64,000 nt of DNA, from positions 124,001-188,000 of the forward strand of contig DATBHG010000009.1 in the NCBI GenBank assembly GCA_036557665.1, in the 5' to 3' direction. Below the pieces are notes generated by a model. That model saw only the letters and a program-made list of their open reading frames with translations, did no database searches and had not been told where the DNA came from. This DNA is from VAZQ01 sp036557665. Its GTDB lineage: Bacteria; Pseudomonadota; Alphaproteobacteria; Rhizobiales; Xanthobacteraceae. The first letter of the stretch is position 1, and every line of letters begins with the position of its first letter. This document shows, one piece after another, positions 27,804 to 36,058 of the stretch. Made by a program: the position numbers and the translations under genes.

Positions 27804-28491
27804 TCTTGCAGCCTTTTACGACCGCACCCAGGTGCTGCACGACCTGAACCTCCGGGTAGAGGAGGGCGAGATCGTCGGCCTGGTGGGAGCGAACGGCGCG
27901 GGCAAGAGCAGCACCTTGTTCAGCATAATGGGGCTCAAGACCCGAACGGAAGGCGAGCTCTGGCTGGACGGCGAGCGCATCGATCATCTGCCTGCATACG
28001 AGCGCGTGCGGCGGGCCCTGGTGCTGATTCCCGAGCGCCGGCACCTCTTCCCATTGATGAGCGTGCTGGAGAATCTCGAGCTCGGGGCCTATCTGCCGGG
28101 CCCCCGCAAGCGGCGCAACGCCACGCTTGAGAAGGTATTCGAGCTGCTTCCGGTGCTCGCCGAGCGACGTCACCAGGTCGCCGGCTCGCTGAGCGGCGGC
28201 GAGCAGCAGATGTGCGCGATCGGACGGGCATTGATGGCGTGCCCGCGCCTCCTCATGCTCGACGAGCCGACGGAAGGACTTGCGCCGCTCTACGTCGAAC
28301 GGCTGTTTGAGCTGATGCAGCAGCTGCGCAGCAGGGGCATCACCATTATCGTCGTGGAGCAGAATGTTCACGACGTGTTGAGCATTGCCGACCGCGGCTA
28401 CGTTCTGGAAAATGGCCATGTCGTGCTCGAGGACACCGGCCGGCGGCTGTTGCAGGATACGAGATTGAAGACAGCCTATCTGGGACTTTGA
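27781..28491 (+). CDS. LIV-type ABC transporter ATPase, LivF family
   Basis: A 236-residue ATPase. Walker A GANGAGKSS, signature LSGGEQQMCAIGRAL and Walker B LLMLDEPTEGLAP are intact, with VLIPERRHLFPLMSVLENLELGAY typical of LivF. It pairs with the LivG-like ATPase, which has an altered signature, so LivF may supply the only canonical C-loop of the dimer. The gene overlaps both neighbours and ends four bases before an overlapping frame of the amidohydrolase gene. Confidence 0.93.
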   Translation: MSILRTRSLAAFYDRTQVLHDLNLRVEEGEIVGLVGANGAGKSSTLFSIMGLKTRTEGELWLDGERIDHLPAYERVRRALVLIPERRHLFPLMSVLENLELGAYLPGPRKRRNATLEKVFELLPVLAERRHQVAGSLSGGEQQMCAIGRALMACPRLLMLDEPTEGLAPLYVERLFELMQQLRSRGITIIVVEQNVHDVLSIADRGYVLENGHVVLEDTGRRLLQDTRLKTAYLGL

Positions 28492-28502
28492 GGATCTGCC
28501 CG

Positions 28503-29513
28503 ATGATCACCGACGTCCACGTTCACCACGTGCCGGCGGGTTTTCTCCGGTTCGTCCAGGATGCTGCTTGCTACTCGATACGCCTCGATCCCCCCTGCGG
28601 AGAAACCGTGCGCCTGCAGGTCGGGACGCTGAGCTACCATCTTACGCGCACGTTCTTCGACCTCGATCGCCTGATTGCACGCATGGACGAGATGAGAGTG
28701 GAGCGGGCACTGCTGTCGATCGCGACTCCATTCGTGAATTTTGACGTGCCCGCAGGCATGGGCGAGGAAGCGGCGCAGATCTATAATAACGAGATCGCCG
28801 CGGTACGAAGCGCGGCTCCGGATCGGTTGCAGGGGTGGGCCTACCTGCCGATGCAGGATCCCGATGCCGCCGCTCACGAGCTGAGCCGCTCCGTAAGATC
28901 ATTGCGGCTGATCGGCGGCTATGTGCCGTCGAATGTCAACGGGCGCTACCTCCATTCTGAGGAATTCGCACCGGTCTTTCGCGTGGCCGCAGAGCTGGAT
29001 GTCCCTCTTCTCGTGCATCCTTCCAATCCGCCGGCGCGCGAGCGCATGGTCGACTACGAGCTCGCGGTTGTGGCCGGGTACCTGCTCGATACCACGCTGA
29101 ACATCTTTCACATGATTTGCGGCGGGCTGCTCGACCGCTATCCGGCCTTGCACCTCTGTTTTACCCACCTGGGCGGGTATGCACCGCTGCTGTTGGCCCG
29201 CATGCAACGCGAGCTTGACACCAACGCCGAGCTTGCCGGCCGCCTCAAACGGCCGCTGCGGGATTATCTGCGAAGCCTCTATTACGACACCATCTGCTTT
29301 GAACCTTGCTACCTGCGCGCAGCTGTAGATTCCGGCGCTGTCGATCCGACCCACCTGCTGCTCGGCAGCGACACCCCGTTTCCGCTCGGCGAGCCTGATC
29401 CCGTTGATTTCATCGAGCGCAGCTACGGTGCCCTTGCGCCGGACCTTGCCGGGGCTATCCTCCACGACAATGCAGCTCGCTTCCTGAATGCGAGGCGCGG
29501 AGCAGACAGATGA
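28503..29513 (+). CDS. Amidohydrolase, ACMSD-like (decarboxylase/hydrolase) family
   Basis: A 336-residue metal-dependent amidohydrolase of the amidohydrolase-2 family, which includes 2-amino-3-carboxymuconate-6-semialdehyde decarboxylase and related (hydroxy)benzoate decarboxylases. Metal ligands visible are HVHH at the start (His6, His8), LVHPSN mid-protein, CFTHLGGYAP, and the Asp in LLLGSDTPFP. GAGGA precedes the ATG at 28503. It overlaps the next gene and follows the importer directly, so it probably acts on the imported compound. The exact reaction is unknown. Confidence 0.85.
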   Translation: MITDVHVHHVPAGFLRFVQDAACYSIRLDPPCGETVRLQVGTLSYHLTRTFFDLDRLIARMDEMRVERALLSIATPFVNFDVPAGMGEEAAQIYNNEIAAVRSAAPDRLQGWAYLPMQDPDAAAHELSRSVRSLRLIGGYVPSNVNGRYLHSEEFAPVFRVAAELDVPLLVHPSNPPARERMVDYELAVVAGYLLDTTLNIFHMICGGLLDRYPALHLCFTHLGGYAPLLLARMQRELDTNAELAGRLKRPLRDYLRSLYYDTICFEPCYLRAAVDSGAVDPTHLLLGSDTPFPLGEPDPVDFIERSYGALAPDLAGAILHDNAARFLNARRGADR

Positions 29514-30049
29514 ATCTGCGGAAACTGGCAATTACGAAGGAGATCATCTTCAGCGATGCGGGCAGAGTGACCACACGGCCGATCACCCGCGCCGTAGCCC
29601 TTGCTGTCCTGGAAAATCCGTTCGCCGGCGCTTTTGTGGACGATCTTTCGCCACTGTTTACGCAGGGTGCCGAGCTCGGAGAGCTGGTGATGAAAGACTT
29701 GACCCGCCTTCTGCCCGAAGCGGCATGCTGCTACGGCAAGGCAGCCATCGTCGGATTAGGCGGCGAGGTCGAGCACGGCGCGGCCGTCATTCATCCGAAA
29801 CTGGGTCAACCGATTCGAGCCGCACTCGGCGGTGGCGAGGCGATCATCTGCTCAAACGTGAAGATCGGCGGACCGGGTACATCGATCGATATCCCGTTGG
29901 CCCACAAGGACAATGTCTGGTCCTTCGATCACCTCGATACGGCTACCGTCGCGATGGCCGATGCACCACGAGCGGAAGAGATCCTCGTTGCGATCGCGAT
30001 CTCGGATGGTGGCCGGCCACATCCGCGGGTGGGAAAGGGACGCATCTGA
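29510..30049 (+). CDS. AA_synth (DUF1185) family protein
   Basis: A 179-residue protein of the amino-acid-synthesis family PF06684, whose biochemical role is not settled. Recognisable blocks are NPFAGAFVDDLSPLF, VGLGGEVEHGAAVIHPKLGQPIR and KIGGPGTSIDIPLAHKDN. It overlaps the amidohydrolase stop by four bases and is the last gene of the LIV/amidohydrolase unit, consistent with a shared catabolic pathway. It converges with the SnoaL-like gene across a 39-bp gap. Confidence 0.85.
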   Translation: MNLRKLAITKEIIFSDAGRVTTRPITRAVALAVLENPFAGAFVDDLSPLFTQGAELGELVMKDLTRLLPEAACCYGKAAIVGLGGEVEHGAAVIHPKLGQPIRAALGGGEAIICSNVKIGGPGTSIDIPLAHKDNVWSFDHLDTATVAMADAPRAEEILVAIAISDGGRPHPRVGKGRI

Positions 30050-30088
30050 CCAACGGTCAGCTCTCAGCTTCAGTGGATCCGCACCCGG

Positions 30089-30595
30089 CTAGATGAAGCT
30101 CTTGCCGTGACCGACCAGCGGAGCGTCGTCCAGAGTGAACCTGGCCGGTTTCATCTCGCCCGAGGGCGGCGGAATGTCGATTGATGCACCGATCTGTTTG
30201 AGCAGCGAGGCGTTGTCAAAAAAGATGGTCTCACCCCACAACTCGTCACCCTTGAAATGCCACGCCACTATCGCCCGCATCCGAACCGGCTTTCCCGTGG
30301 CGGGCCATCCCAGGAAGGTACCGAGATGGGTACCGCGCCATTCGTTCTCGGTGACGACACAGGATTCATCGGAGCACAGGATTCGCCGGACCCGGACGGT
30401 GAAATCGGGGAACCCTTCCCAATGTTTCCGATAACGCTCGGCTGTCTGCTCCGGCCCTATGAACGGCTTCGCAACCCCAACCACGTCGTTGAAGCAGTCG
30501 GCTGTCATGCCGGCGATCAACGCCTCCATGTCGTGCTCGCTCTCAGCGCGAATGTGCTCGCGCAGCACCGCCATACGCTTTTCCGAAACTTTCAT
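30089..30595 (-). CDS. SnoaL-like (NTF2-fold) protein
   Basis: A 168-residue NTF2-fold protein of the SnoaL-like ester-cyclase/polyketide-cyclase group. Features are HDMEALIAGMTADCF, GPEQTAERYRKHWEGFPDFTVRV and VVTENEWRGTHLGTFLGWPATGKPVRMRAIVAWHF-type strands, in the usual order. The fold serves many small-molecule reactions, so the role is open. An AGGAGG-like site (GGAGGTCGGCT) lies upstream. The gene is monocistronic, convergent with the amidohydrolase unit. Confidence 0.8.
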   Translation of the reverse strand: MKVSEKRMAVLREHIRAESEHDMEALIAGMTADCFNDVVGVAKPFIGPEQTAERYRKHWEGFPDFTVRVRRILCSDESCVVTENEWRGTHLGTFLGWPATGKPVRMRAIVAWHFKGDELWGETIFFDNASLLKQIGASIDIPPPSGEMKPARFTLDDAPLVGHGKSFI

Positions 30596-30714
30596 AGCCG
30601 ACCTCCTGACCGTCGCGAGCTCGCGTCATCTCGAGTGTGGCTTAGGCCGATTGTAGAGGGTCGAGCAAGCCGGGATCGAACAGGGTCGAGCGCGGTGAAG
30701 GAGACGGCGCTGGA

Positions 30715-31338
30715 TCACCCGTCGGGCTTGGGGCCGCACCAGCCCGGCAGATATTCGGCGTCCTCGCTTCGGGCAAGGCGCAGCGCCTGCTCCATGGCGG
30801 CCGCAAAATTTGCCTCCACCGTCTTCCTTTTGATCCTCCGCCGGAAGAAATCCGCCCACAGGAACTCGCTGAACGGGGTCGTGTCCTTGGCGAATCCGCC
30901 CGAGCGGCGCAGCTCGCCGGCAAGGCTGCGGAACGGATCGTCTTTCAGCAGCGTGACGGATTTCGGGATGTCCGCAAAATCCCGGCGGCGGCCCTGCGGA
31001 TCGAAGGGATATGCCAGGTTCTTGTGATCCAGCACGCTCCAGAATTCTTCGGGCTCGAGTCGGCTCAGATTGAGCACGACGGTCACCAGCACATCCCGCA
31101 AGCCCTCCTTGTGCAGCGCCAACGAAAGATGATGGTGGTCGATGATGTAATGGCACTCTTTCGGCCCGAGCACGACCGGTATCATGTGACGGCCGATGAA
31201 CTCGCCGATCTTGCGCGGCTTATGCGCTCGCAGGCGTTTGCGTTTCTCATCGACCTCCCGCATGCCGACCGTGATCTGGGTAGGACGAAGGCTTTCGATC
31301 GCTACCGGCTGGAGAACCGGCTCGCGCACGTAAGACAT
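30715..31338 (-). CDS. ParB-like nuclease family protein (ParBc_2)
   Basis: A 207-residue protein of the putative ParB-like nuclease family (PF08857). It carries VAIESLRPTQITVGMREVDEKRKRL, then RKIGEFIGRHMIPVVLGPKECHYIIDHHHLSLAL, with a clustered DHHH motif. It is not a chromosome-partition ParB: there is no helix-turn-helix domain and no parA. It lies 40 bp after the hpnM gene on the same strand, so it may share its transcript. Its substrate, and whether it cuts DNA at all, are not known. Confidence 0.8.
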   Translation of the reverse strand: MSYVREPVLQPVAIESLRPTQITVGMREVDEKRKRLRAHKPRKIGEFIGRHMIPVVLGPKECHYIIDHHHLSLALHKEGLRDVLVTVVLNLSRLEPEEFWSVLDHKNLAYPFDPQGRRRDFADIPKSVTLLKDDPFRSLAGELRRSGGFAKDTTPFSEFLWADFFRRRIKRKTVEANFAAAMEQALRLARSEDAEYLPGWCGPKPDG

Positions 31339-31378
31339 GAACCTTCCCCCTCGATCTCGCCTCGAGCATGCTCCGAGG

Positions 31379-32017
31379 TCACTTCCCGAGCAACGTCTCG
31401 GTTCGCTCGCGCAATCGCCTGATCAGGGCATCGGCACCGCCCGAGGCGATGATAGAGGTGAACTCGTCGCGTCGTGTTGCCAGATCGCTGATGCTTCCGT
31501 TGAGATAGATGTCGACCACCCGCTCGCCGCGGACGAGGTAGTTTATGCTCACCGTCCGTCCGCCCGGCTGCAGCAGCTTGGTCTTGACGATTTCGCCGCC
31601 GCCGCGCGATTCGGGAGTCGCCTGCGGGTCCACCACGAAGCTTTCGCCGGAATAGTCTTTGATCTGGCTTGCATAATCGGCGACGATGAATCGTGCAAAG
31701 GCGTCCCGGACCGCCGCCTGCTGCTCTGCAGAGAAGCTTCTCCAAGGTGGGCCCACTGCCAGTCGCGTCATCGTCGGCATGTCGAACACAGCCGTGAACA
31801 CAGGCGTAAAGCGGCGGTCGCGCTCGCGCACACTGAGCCGTGCAGCCTGTTGGATCGTCGGCATCAATTGTTGATAGTAGGTCTGGATTTTTATGACGGC
31901 AGCACTCGGCGCTTGCGCCCGCAATGGGAGCAGGCCGGGCAGGACTGATAATCCGATAGCCATAAGGCAGGTGATCGAAGCCCTCAGGCCGGGCTCAACT
32001 TCCCTCATCGCACTCAT
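31379..32017 (-). CDS. hpnM: MlaC/Ttg2D-family periplasmic lipid carrier, HpnM
   Basis: A 212-residue exported protein of the MlaC (toluene-tolerance Ttg2) family, a periplasmic shuttle for phospholipids. A signal sequence covers about residues 13-36 (SITCLMAIGLSVLPGLLPLRAQA). The core has FTAVFDMPTMTRLAVGPPWRSFS, AFARFIVADYASQIKDYSGE, and VDIYLNGSISDLATRRDEF, all typical. It diverges from the hpnN gene, which points to the hopanoid-associated paralogue HpnM rather than MlaC of the Mla ABC system. Confidence 0.88.
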   Translation of the reverse strand: MSAMREVEPGLRASITCLMAIGLSVLPGLLPLRAQAPSAAVIKIQTYYQQLMPTIQQAARLSVRERDRRFTPVFTAVFDMPTMTRLAVGPPWRSFSAEQQAAVRDAFARFIVADYASQIKDYSGESFVVDPQATPESRGGGEIVKTKLLQPGGRTVSINYLVRGERVVDIYLNGSISDLATRRDEFTSIIASGGADALIRRLRERTETLLGK

Positions 32018-32452
32018 TCCACCAGCCGCTTTTTCGTTTCGATCGATCCGCGTTCACTTCAACGCCGCATCGCTCGCAAGGGCACATGCACTCGCAAGAG
32101 CAGGTGTAAACGATCCGTCAAATTTTGCGGCCGGATTGAGGCTCGGTCATGGCGAGTGGGGTCAAAAGCTGGCCTTCATTTCCGCCTCATAATCGAAAGC
32201 CGGGTAAGCAGCGCGATGGGGACCTCGCCTGACGCAGCTGAGCGTGCCGGGCGCATCTCGCGCGTTCACCAACCTTGGTCCTATCCTGTGTATCGCTTCG
32301 TGAAAAGCTCGCAACAAGTTTTCCGCCCGGTGAGAATTCGGGTATCGGCCGGCACCTCGGGGACGGCCGCTGATTGCATCGGCGAAGCTGCCATTCAAAG
32401 GCGCAACACGGTCGTCACGCGACAATCCGTGAAAAGTGACCGCGAGCCTGCG
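32018..32452. other. 435-bp divergent control region between hpnM and hpnN
   Basis: This region separates two divergent genes, so promoters for both must lie in it. Open frames extending hpnN upstream have no ribosome-binding site and do not match the family. No operator or riboswitch could be recognised with confidence. Confidence 0.5.
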
Positions 32453-35047
32453 ATGGCAGCCGCGGTAACATGGCTGGTGCAGCTGTCGAGCCGCCATGCA
32501 TGGCCGGTGATTCTGAGCTTTCTGCTCCTGGCAACATTGTCTGCGAGCTATTTCACGCGGCATTTCGCCATCACCACCGACAGCAAGAAGCTCCTGTCGA
32601 GCTCGCTTCCATGGCGCGAGCAGGAGAGGATGCTCGATGCCGCCTTTCCGCACCGGACCGATCGGATCATTGCCGTAATCGACGCGACCACACCGGAGGC
32701 TGCCGATGATGCCGCCGATGCGCTGACGAGGGGGCTTGCCTCCAAGCCGGACGTGATCCGTGCCGTCAGCCGTCCCGATGGCGGTGAGTTCTTCGCGCGC
32801 GATGGCATCCTCTTGCTCGGTCTGGACGACGTACAGCGCACCACCGCAGACCTGATTTCAGCGCAGCCGTTTCTCGGAACCCTGTCCGCCGACCCGACGC
32901 TGCGGGGTGTTTTTCGCACCTTGTCGCAGTCGCTCGAGGGTGTGCGCCTGGGGAAAGCAAAACTGGAAGATCTCAGGCCGGCATTCGCTTCCGTCGCCGA
33001 TGCCCTGGAGCTTCTGGCGAAAGGGAGGAACCCGGCATTCTCCTGGCGCACGCTGATCGCCGGCCGGCCGCCGAAGCCATCCGAGCTTCGACGCTTTGTC
33101 AACATCGAGCCGGTCCTCGATTTCGGCGATCTACAGCCCGGACGCAAAGCAACGGCGGTGATACGCGATGCGGCGTCAAGGCTCGGGCTTACACCCGAGC
33201 AAGGGGTCAAGGTGCGTCTCACCGGACCGGTCGCGCTTTCCGACGAGGAGTTCGCCTCGGTGGCCGACGGCGCCGTGCTCAACGGGGTCATTACGTTGCT
33301 TCTTGTCGGCCTGGTGCTGTGGCTCGCGCTGAGAAAGGCACGCATCATCCTGGCCGTATTTGTCAATCTCGTCTTCGGGCTGCTCTATACGGCTGCCATC
33401 GGCCTGTGGATGGTAGGAGCGTTTAACCTCATCTCCGTCGCCTTTGCCGTGCTGTTTGTCGGCCTCGGCGTTGATTTCGGCATTCAGTTCTGTGTCCGCT
33501 ATCGAGCCGAGCAGCATGCGTGCAGCGATCTCGATCGGGCACTCGCGGCGACGGCACGCGGGATGGCGGGACCGCTGGTGCTCGCAGCCGTTTCGATCGC
33601 GACCGCGTTCTACTCGTTCCTGCCGACGGCATATCGAGGGCTTTCCGAGCTCGGTCTGATCTCGGGAATCGGCATCGTCATCGCGCTGGCAACTACATTG
33701 ACCCTGCTTCCGGCCTTGCTCACGGTCCTCAAGCCACCCCCTGAGCAGCACCCGGTCGGCTATGCGGCACTGGCGCCTCTCGACCGCTTTCTGGAGAAGC
33801 GCCGCAATTGGATCGTCGGGACGACGCTGGCCGTTGCGGCTCTTGGTTTGCCGCTCCTTGCCGGTTTGCGCTTCGACTTCAATCCACTCGATCTGCGGGC
33901 GCAGAATTCTGAATCGGTGGCGACATTGCTCGATTTGATGAACGTTCCCGAAACGAGCCCGAACACACTCGATGTGCTTCGGAGCAACGTTGCCCAGGCC
34001 GCGGCGACTGCGGAAAAGCTGCGCCAATTGCCGGAGGTCGGCCGGGTGCTGACACTGCAAAGTTTCGTTCCGAAGGATCAAGACGCCAAGCTCGCCCTGA
34101 TCGAGGATGCAAGCTTTTTCTTTCAGAATACTCTTAGCCCTGACGAGATCGATGCCGATTCGACTCCGGCGCAGATGGCGGACGTGATCAACAGCCTGGT
34201 CCAGGACCTCTCGGCTGCGGCAGGAAGCCTCGACAGTCCGGCCGCGGCGCAGGCGCGTCGCCTCGCCGGCGTGCTCGCCCCCCTTGCGACCGCGCCCGTG
34301 GCCGCGATGGACAAAGCGCGACATGCCCTGGTGGCACCGCTGAGCGCTACGCTTCGCCAGACAAGACAGCTGCTGGCGGCCGAGCCGGTGAGCATCGAGA
34401 CGCTTCCATCGGCTCTGAAGCAGGCCTGGATATCATCGGATGGACTGGCCAGGATCGAGCTGGCGCCCAAGCCGGAGGCCAACGACAATACATCCTTGCG
34501 GCGTTTTGTCACCGCCGTCCGCGCTGTCACACCCGATGCCGCCGGGAGCCCGGTATTCGTCATTGAGGCCGCATCGAGCGTCATCACCGCATTTCTCCAG
34601 GCCGGCATCCTGTCGGTCGTGGCGATCGCGCTGATCCTTTTCGTTGCACTGCGCCGTTGGATCGACGTGGCATTGACCCTGGTGCCTCTGCTTGTTGCGA
34701 TCGTGGTCACGCTCGAGATCTGCGTTCTCATCGGGCTCCAGCTGAATTTCGCCAACATCATTGCGCTGCCGCTCCTTCTCGGTGTCGGTGTCGCCTTCAA
34801 GATCTACTACATCATTGCGTGGCGCTCGGGGGAAACGCGCTTCCTCCAGTCGAGCCTCACGCGAGCCGTGTTCTACAGCGCCTGCACGACCGCCATCGCG
34901 TTCGGGAGCCTGTGTTTCTCACATCACCCCGGCACATCGAGCATGGGCAAGCTGATGGCGCTGTCGCTCCTGACGACGCTCTCGGCCGCGGTCATTTTCC
35001 AACCGGCTCTGCTGGCGACCCAGCAGCAGAGGCGGCGCGATACATGA
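32453..35047 (+). CDS. hpnN: Hopanoid-associated RND transporter HpnN
   Basis: An 864-residue MMPL/RND-type inner-membrane transporter. A first membrane helix (WPVILSFLLLATLSAS) is followed by a periplasmic domain, a membrane bundle including GVITLLLVGLVLWLALRKA and FAVLFVGLGVDFGIQFCVRYR, a second periplasmic domain, and a second bundle with NIIALPLLLGVGVAFKIYYI. In Rhodopseudomonas palustris, HpnN moves hopanoids to the outer membrane. The start at MAAAVTWLVQ gives the usual family length. Downstream lies an MlaA-like lipoprotein gene. Confidence 0.92.
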   Translation: MAAAVTWLVQLSSRHAWPVILSFLLLATLSASYFTRHFAITTDSKKLLSSSLPWREQERMLDAAFPHRTDRIIAVIDATTPEAADDAADALTRGLASKPDVIRAVSRPDGGEFFARDGILLLGLDDVQRTTADLISAQPFLGTLSADPTLRGVFRTLSQSLEGVRLGKAKLEDLRPAFASVADALELLAKGRNPAFSWRTLIAGRPPKPSELRRFVNIEPVLDFGDLQPGRKATAVIRDAASRLGLTPEQGVKVRLTGPVALSDEEFASVADGAVLNGVITLLLVGLVLWLALRKARIILAVFVNLVFGLLYTAAIGLWMVGAFNLISVAFAVLFVGLGVDFGIQFCVRYRAEQHACSDLDRALAATARGMAGPLVLAAVSIATAFYSFLPTAYRGLSELGLISGIGIVIALATTLTLLPALLTVLKPPPEQHPVGYAALAPLDRFLEKRRNWIVGTTLAVAALGLPLLAGLRFDFNPLDLRAQNSESVATLLDLMNVPETSPNTLDVLRSNVAQAAATAEKLRQLPEVGRVLTLQSFVPKDQDAKLALIEDASFFFQNTLSPDEIDADSTPAQMADVINSLVQDLSAAAGSLDSPAAAQARRLAGVLAPLATAPVAAMDKARHALVAPLSATLRQTRQLLAAEPVSIETLPSALKQAWISSDGLARIELAPKPEANDNTSLRRFVTAVRAVTPDAAGSPVFVIEAASSVITAFLQAGILSVVAIALILFVALRRWIDVALTLVPLLVAIVVTLEICVLIGLQLNFANIIALPLLLGVGVAFKIYYIIAWRSGETRFLQSSLTRAVFYSACTTAIAFGSLCFSHHPGTSSMGKLMALSLLTTLSAAVIFQPALLATQQQRRRDT

Positions 35048-35220
35048 CGCCTCACAAAAAGCCGGAAGCTGCGGTAAAAAAGCAACAGTCGTCGCGAGGC
35101 GCGGCTGCTAGCGTGACCCTGATCCGATTGACGGGCGTGCCAGTAGCCTCCCTGCGCGCGCGTTGATGGCATTTGCAAAAGCCGTTGCGCCGGTACCGGC
35201 GCCGGAAAGGGCAAAAGTAG

Positions 35221-36009
35221 ATGCGCCGTGCTCGTGTATGGAGCAGATGGGCGACCGCGTGCGTGTTCGCGGCGCTCGTGAGCGCATGCGCGACTGCCCG
35301 CCGAGACGTGTCGCTGCCCGTGAGCGACCCGAACGAGCGAGCGAACCGTCAGGTCATGACGGCCAATCAGAAAGTGTTGGGACCATTGTCTGAAGCCGTA
35401 AAGGCGGCGGTGCCGGGACCCGTACACGACCGCTTGCATGACCTGAATGCGAATCTGAAGGAGCCGCGGATATTCGTAAACGATGTTTTGCAGCTGCGTC
35501 TCGACGCGGCCGCGCGGTCCGCTACCCGCTTCGTCCTCAATTCGACTTTCGGCATGGGCGGGCTCCTGGATGTGGCGGGGCGCGAGGGAATCCCGCAGCA
35601 GAGCGGAGATTTCGGCCAGACTCTGTTTGTCTGGGGCGTCAGGGAGGGCCCGTACGTGGTGGTACCCTATCTGGGCCCCTCGACGCTGCGCGATGCAGTC
35701 GGCTCTACCGTGGATGTGGTCGCGAACCCGCTGGGCTGGCTGATAGCAACACAGATAGCGCTGACAACCACGCAACTGGCGGTGAGCGCCGGCACCACGA
35801 CCCTGGACGCGGCAGACCGGCTCGGCCAATTGAAGATGGCCGAGGATGCTTCCATCGATTTCTACAGCTTCATCCGCTCCAGCTACTATCAGATGCGGCG
35901 GGCGGAGCTGCGCGAGGCTCTCGGATTGCCGAGCGTCGTCGAGTCCCCGGCCACCGCCGAGCTTGACGATCCCGATGATCCGGCTCAGTCGGTGGCGGCA
36001 GCCCACTGA
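35221..36009 (+). CDS. mlaA: MlaA/VacJ-family outer-membrane lipoprotein
   Basis: A 262-residue lipoprotein of the MlaA family, which extracts misplaced phospholipids from the outer leaflet. The lipobox is LVSAC with Cys23. The family core is intact: DPNERANRQVMTANQKV, NDVLQLRLDAAARSATRFVLNSTFGMGGLLDVA and PYVVVPYLGPSTLRDAVG. It is 173 bp downstream of hpnN in the same direction, and with HpnM and HpnN could make a trans-envelope lipid path. It lacks the usual Mla ABC neighbours. Confidence 0.9.
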   Translation: MRRARVWSRWATACVFAALVSACATARRDVSLPVSDPNERANRQVMTANQKVLGPLSEAVKAAVPGPVHDRLHDLNANLKEPRIFVNDVLQLRLDAAARSATRFVLNSTFGMGGLLDVAGREGIPQQSGDFGQTLFVWGVREGPYVVVPYLGPSTLRDAVGSTVDVVANPLGWLIATQIALTTTQLAVSAGTTTLDAADRLGQLKMAEDASIDFYSFIRSSYYQMRRAELREALGLPSVVESPATAELDDPDDPAQSVAAAH

Positions 36010-36058
36010 CGAGTCGAATTAATCTCATTGCACGAACAGTCGAGGACCAGGCTCGAAT

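Noticed and set aside
30715..31338. Chromosome-partition parB
   Set aside because: Too short, no helix-turn-helix domain, no parA beside it and no parS-like site seen.
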